Positions 7,093-9,153 of a stretch of 9,153 bases of DNA are shown piece by piece; the stretch's first letter is position 1; each line of letters starts with the position of its first letter. The notes beneath the pieces were generated by a model. It had not been told where the DNA came from. It worked only from the letters and a program-made list of their open reading frames with translations, and searched no databases. The stretch lies in contig SEDG01000087.1 of assembly GCA_004295885.1 (NCBI GenBank), forward strand, positions 1 through 9,153. Reading direction: 5' to 3'. Origin of the DNA: Pedobacter sp. GTDB taxonomy: Bacteria; Bacteroidota; Bacteroidia; Sphingobacteriales; Sphingobacteriaceae. A program made the translations under genes and the position numbers.

Positions 7093-7494
7093 TTATTTAA
7101 CTGCTGATGCACCGGCAAGGGCCACGATGTGATCATCTTCTACAGAGCTACCTGAAACGCCTATAGCACCAATAACTTCACCATCGCTATTTTTAATAAT
7201 AACACCACCTGGAAATGTAATTAATCCTGCGTTAGAATGTTCTATATTAAAAAGAGGTTGTCCAGGTTGTACCAGGGGTGTTAAAGCTGCAGTGTCCATG
7301 GTAAACCAAGCTGCCGTTTTAGCTTTCTTTTGAGCAATATCTACAGAACCTATCCATGCCCCATCCATACGGGCAAAAGCAACGAGGTTACTACCTGCAT
7401 CGACGACGCAAATATCCATTTTTGTATTTATCGAAGTGGCCTTAATTTTGGCGGCTGAGATGGCATTTTCTGCCTGTTCTAAAGTGATGTTCAT
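7093..7494 (-). CDS. GlcG/HbpS family heme-binding-like protein
   Basis: A 133-residue protein of the GlcG/HbpS (PF03928) family, small alpha/beta proteins, some of which bind heme or cobalamin-like ligands while others have no known activity. Visible hallmarks are the N-terminal helix with TLEQAENAISAAKIKA, the strand CVVDAGSNLVAFARMDGAW (29-47), the helix SVDIAQKKAKTAAWF (50-64) and the core FPGGVIIKNSDGEVIGAIGVSG (94-115). The length matches the family. There is no signal peptide, unlike secreted HbpS, so it should be cytosolic. The ATG at 7494 is the natural start. It lies between the terminator of the barrel gene upstream (7556-7597) and the small gene downstream. The promoter must lie in the AT-rich 7495-7555; I could not pick out a convincing one. 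The ligand is not predictable from sequence. Confidence 0.9.
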   Translation of the reverse strand: MNITLEQAENAISAAKIKATSINTKMDICVVDAGSNLVAFARMDGAWIGSVDIAQKKAKTAAWFTMDTAALTPLVQPGQPLFNIEHSNAGLITFPGGVIIKNSDGEVIGAIGVSGSSVEDDHIVALAGASAVK

Positions 7495-7555
7495 AGGTTA
7501 TTATTTTTCAATTTATTTATTTGTAAGTTAATGAATATTAAATCAAATTAATTTT

Positions 7556-7597
7556 AAAAAAAAATGCTCCAGAGAGTTTCACTTTCTGGAGCATTTT
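7556..7597 (-). terminator. rho-independent terminator of outer-membrane barrel gene A
   Basis: A perfect 13-base stem, AAAATGCTCCAGA (7561-7573) with TCTGGAGCATTTT (7585-7597), has an 11-base loop and is followed on the minus strand by nine T (7564-7556). It begins 18 bases after the stop codon at 7616. It is the strongest terminator in the window. Confidence 0.88.
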
Positions 7598-7615
7598 CAA
7601 AATCTCTCTAATTTT

Positions 7616-8245
7616 TTAGAAACTATAGCCCAGTGAAAGAGCGAATCCACTAAATCTGGCCTTATCTTGGTTTACACTTTCCTTGCCTGCAGATTGAAAA
7701 TCCATACTATAGCGGGCATTGATATTAATATCTGGAGTTATTCTGTAGCCAACTCCGACAACTCCACCCGCAACAGCTTTCCTCAAATCATCAGTGTCTG
7801 TAGATGATGCAGTTTGTGTACCGTTAACATAGGTTTTGGTGCTTTGGTTGGTTAAGAAAGATGCTTGAGGACCTAACATAAAATGTAACTCAGGCGTGGC
7901 GTTGTAAGCAAATAATACTGGCACATCAATATAACCAACTTTAGAGTTAAGTTCGCCAGTTGTACCAGCCACAGTTTCTTTTAGTTTACTTACCTTTTGT
8001 GAATAAATCACCTCTGGCATAAACGAGACTTTATCGCTCAATGGAATTTCTACAAATGCTCCTGCTTGAAAACCTGGACTAAATTCGGTAGTGTAATTTG
8101 TGCCTGCAAGACTGTACTTACCGCCCATCATTAAGTTACCACCTGCCTTAATACCAAATCTAATGTCTTTTGTAGTTTGTGCTTGGGATGTAAAGGTTAA
8201 CGCTGTGAGCGATAATCCTAAACCTAAAATCCATACTTTTTTCAT
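7616..8245 (-). CDS. outer-membrane beta-barrel protein A (porin family)
   Basis: A 209-residue protein with a signal peptide (residues 1-22, cut after SQA, before QTT) and a C-terminal region of alternating strands ending in an aromatic residue (FALSLGYSF), as required for outer-membrane insertion. The pattern RFGIKAGGN after the signal, FQAGAFVEIPLSDKVSFMPEVIYSQK, YIDVPVLFAY, LGPQASFL and ININARYSMDF is that of the Bacteroidota barrel family PF13568 (often called porin family or OMP_b-brl_2). An eight-strand barrel is likely. No channel or ligand function can be read from the sequence. It is a paralogue of the next gene to the right, with the same segment order. It starts at ATG 8245, is preceded at a fixed distance by a sigma-54-like element and is followed by a strong terminator, so it is a single-gene unit. 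Confidence 0.9.
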   Translation of the reverse strand: MKKVWILGLGLSLTALTFTSQAQTTKDIRFGIKAGGNLMMGGKYSLAGTNYTTEFSPGFQAGAFVEIPLSDKVSFMPEVIYSQKVSKLKETVAGTTGELNSKVGYIDVPVLFAYNATPELHFMLGPQASFLTNQSTKTYVNGTQTASSTDTDDLRKAVAGGVVGVGYRITPDININARYSMDFQSAGKESVNQDKARFSGFALSLGYSF

Positions 8246-8276
8246 AAGTTTTTGTTTTAATTCTATATAGCTAACT

Positions 8277-8292
8277 GTAATAACTATGCCAA
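8277..8292 (-). promoter_or_regulatory. sigma-54-like -24/-12 element of barrel gene A
   Basis: Minus-strand TTGGCATAGTTATTAC (8292-8277) fits the sigma-54 pattern TTGGCA-N6-TTGC except at the -13 position (A for G). GG and the final C are correctly spaced (GG 8290-8289, C 8277). A start near 8265 would leave a 20-base leader. The near-identical element before gene B at the same distance supports it. Confidence 0.5.
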
Positions 8293-8345
8293 GTTAATTG
8301 TTTTAACATCTTAATAATAGCGATTTTTAGGTTTAAAAAGCTGTA

Positions 8346-8363
8346 AGTCAATGCTTTTTGACT
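8346..8363. promoter_or_regulatory. inverted repeat upstream of barrel gene A promoter
   Basis: AGTCAA (8346-8351) and TTGACT (8358-8363) form a perfect six-base inverted repeat with a six-base gap. Its centre is about 90 bases upstream of the predicted start near 8265, a usual place for an enhancer-binding activator site of a sigma-54 promoter. The function is inferred from position and symmetry only; short repeats like this can arise by chance. Confidence 0.3.
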
Positions 8364-8424
8364 ATGCTTTAATTGTTGTTAGGGACAGGTTTTGCACTGT
8401 TTTATCTTGTAGCTTATCCTATAC

Positions 8425-8456
8425 AAAAAAAGACCATCTTATGAAAGACGGTCTTT
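8425..8456 (-). terminator. rho-independent terminator of barrel gene B
   Basis: A 12-base stem (8429-8440 with 8445-8456, one A-C mismatch) closes a four-base loop and is followed on the minus strand by a run of seven T (8431-8425). It begins 21 bases after the gene B stop. The remaining 8246-8424 holds only the promoter and inverted repeat of gene A. Confidence 0.8.
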
Positions 8457-8477
8457 AAATTTTAAGCAATTAGTAAA

Positions 8478-9098
8478 TTAGAATTTAATGCCTAAGCCTA
8501 ATTGAAATACTTGGTTTTTAAACTCTGGAGTTGTTGTACTTCCATTTTCATTATTCTTTTGGAAATCTAAAGCATAACGACCATTGATTCCGAATTGGCT
8601 GTTGATATCATATCTGAAACCAATAACACCACCAACTAAGCTCTTTTTAAAACGGTCAGACTCGTCTTCAACAAGTGTTTGTTGAGCTGTGCCAAAACCA
8701 TTTTCGAATTTATTGTCAGTAGATAATAAGAATGAAACCTGTGGACCAGCAACCAAATTTAATCCACCACCAACTCTAATGCTTGCTAAAATTGGTAAGT
8801 CGATAAATGACGTTCTTTGTGTAAACTCACCAAAGGTTGATGTTAGTTTATAACCTTTTGTTGAATACAAAAGTTCAGGTGTAAAAGCTAAATTTTCTAA
8901 TAATTTAATGTCTAACGTAACACCAGCATGGTAACCTACCAAATAATCTGTTTTAAAATCGTTATTACCATCATCTTTAATAATGTTCGAATAGTTTGCG
9001 CCTGCTTTAACACCAAATCTAATGGCTTTATCTGTTGATTGTGCATTTGCAACGCCTGTAATGAACAAGCCAATTGCTAGGATAATTATTTTTTTCAT
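8478..9098 (-). CDS. outer-membrane beta-barrel protein B (porin family)
   Basis: A 206-residue protein with a signal peptide (residues 1-19, cut after ANA, before QST) and a PF13568-type barrel ending in an aromatic residue (FQLGLGIKF). Segments match protein A in order: AIRFGVKAGANYS, YHAGVTLDIKLLENLAFTPELLYSTKG, SFIDLPILASI, AGPQVSFLL, SLVGGVIGFRYDI and FGINGRYALDFQ. The two genes are therefore tandem paralogues that have diverged considerably, most in the loops. I chose the ATG at 9098 because it begins exactly at the signal peptide (MKKIIILAIG). The frame stays open up to a TTG at 9146, but that start would place 16 non-signal residues in front and would lie inside the promoter element. 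A terminator follows, so the gene is transcribed separately from gene A. The protein's cargo or ligand is unknown. Confidence 0.9.
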   Translation of the reverse strand: MKKIIILAIGLFITGVANAQSTDKAIRFGVKAGANYSNIIKDDGNNDFKTDYLVGYHAGVTLDIKLLENLAFTPELLYSTKGYKLTSTFGEFTQRTSFIDLPILASIRVGGGLNLVAGPQVSFLLSTDNKFENGFGTAQQTLVEDESDRFKKSLVGGVIGFRYDINSQFGINGRYALDFQKNNENGSTTTPEFKNQVFQLGLGIKF

Positions 9099-9130
9099 AT
9101 TTTTTTCAATTATTAATTTTCTACCCTTAT

Positions 9131-9146
9131 GGAATAAATGTGCCAA
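9131..9146 (-). promoter_or_regulatory. sigma-54-like -24/-12 element of barrel gene B
   Basis: Minus-strand TTGGCACATTTATTCC (9146-9131) matches the sigma-54 pattern TTGGCAC-N5-TTGC with one difference at -13 (C for G). GG (9144-9143) and C (9131) have the canonical spacing. Transcription from about 9119 gives a 21-base leader. Any upstream activator site lies outside the window. Confidence 0.5.
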
Positions 9147-9153
9147 AACATTT

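Noticed and set aside
6885..7100. A 71-codon plus-strand frame over the 6857-7030 region.
   Set aside because: It overlaps the GlcG-like gene's 3' end and the minus-strand small gene, and has an implausible composition; the minus-strand frame has the better start and terminator.
9099..9146. N-terminal extension of barrel protein B from a TTG at 9146.
   Set aside because: It would put 16 charged residues before a perfect signal peptide and lies over the -24/-12 element.
1..9153. Search for mobile elements, CRISPR repeats, tRNA or rRNA genes, toxin-antitoxin or defence genes.
   Set aside because: None was seen. The two barrel genes are diverged paralogues, not a recent repeat, and the neighbourhood looks like ordinary chromosomal backbone.

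Overview
The window looks like a chromosomal segment of a Bacteroidota bacterium, most likely family Sphingobacteriaceae (Pedobacter or a close relative). The reasons are the low GC content, the lack of Shine-Dalgarno sequences, a TTG/TAnnTTTG-type promoter, the gene order acpP-fabF diverging from an IPExxxVDY-family gene and pyk, and several secreted proteins typical of this phylum (an S9 peptidase and PF13568-type outer-membrane barrels). The genus is inferred from remembered gene order, not from a search.

Left part (1-3.6 kb): housekeeping metabolism. On the minus strand, acpP (acyl carrier protein) is followed after 28 bases by fabF (ketoacyl-ACP synthase II), a type II fatty-acid synthesis operon that leaves the window on the left. 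fabF is not intact as written: about 100 bases near the 5' end are missing relative to the family, which shifts the frame. Diverging from acpP are a gene for an IPExxxVDY-family protein (TTG start) and pyk (pyruvate kinase). pyk has its own clear Bacteroidetes-type promoter, and a perfect 19-base palindrome fills that promoter's spacer.

Middle (3.6-7.1 kb): a secreted S9 (DPP4-like) serine peptidase with a strong terminator, a convergent small two-helix membrane protein, an atypical NAD(P)-binding short-chain dehydrogenase-like protein, and a 57-residue disordered basic protein on the minus strand. The last two genes are convergent and share one hairpin terminator.

Right part (7.1-9.15 kb): all on the minus strand, a GlcG/HbpS-family protein and two tandem paralogous outer-membrane beta-barrel proteins. 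Each barrel gene has its own hairpin terminator. Both carry an almost identical sigma-54-like -24/-12 element at the same distance (32-33 bases) from the start codon.

I found no RNA genes, CRISPR arrays, insertion sequences or phage genes. No gene-free stretch exceeds 300 bases; the longest (8246-8477) holds a promoter, an inverted repeat and a terminator. I see no convincing new multi-gene system. The points most worth a second look are the damaged fabF, the palindrome in the pyk promoter and the matched sigma-54-like elements.
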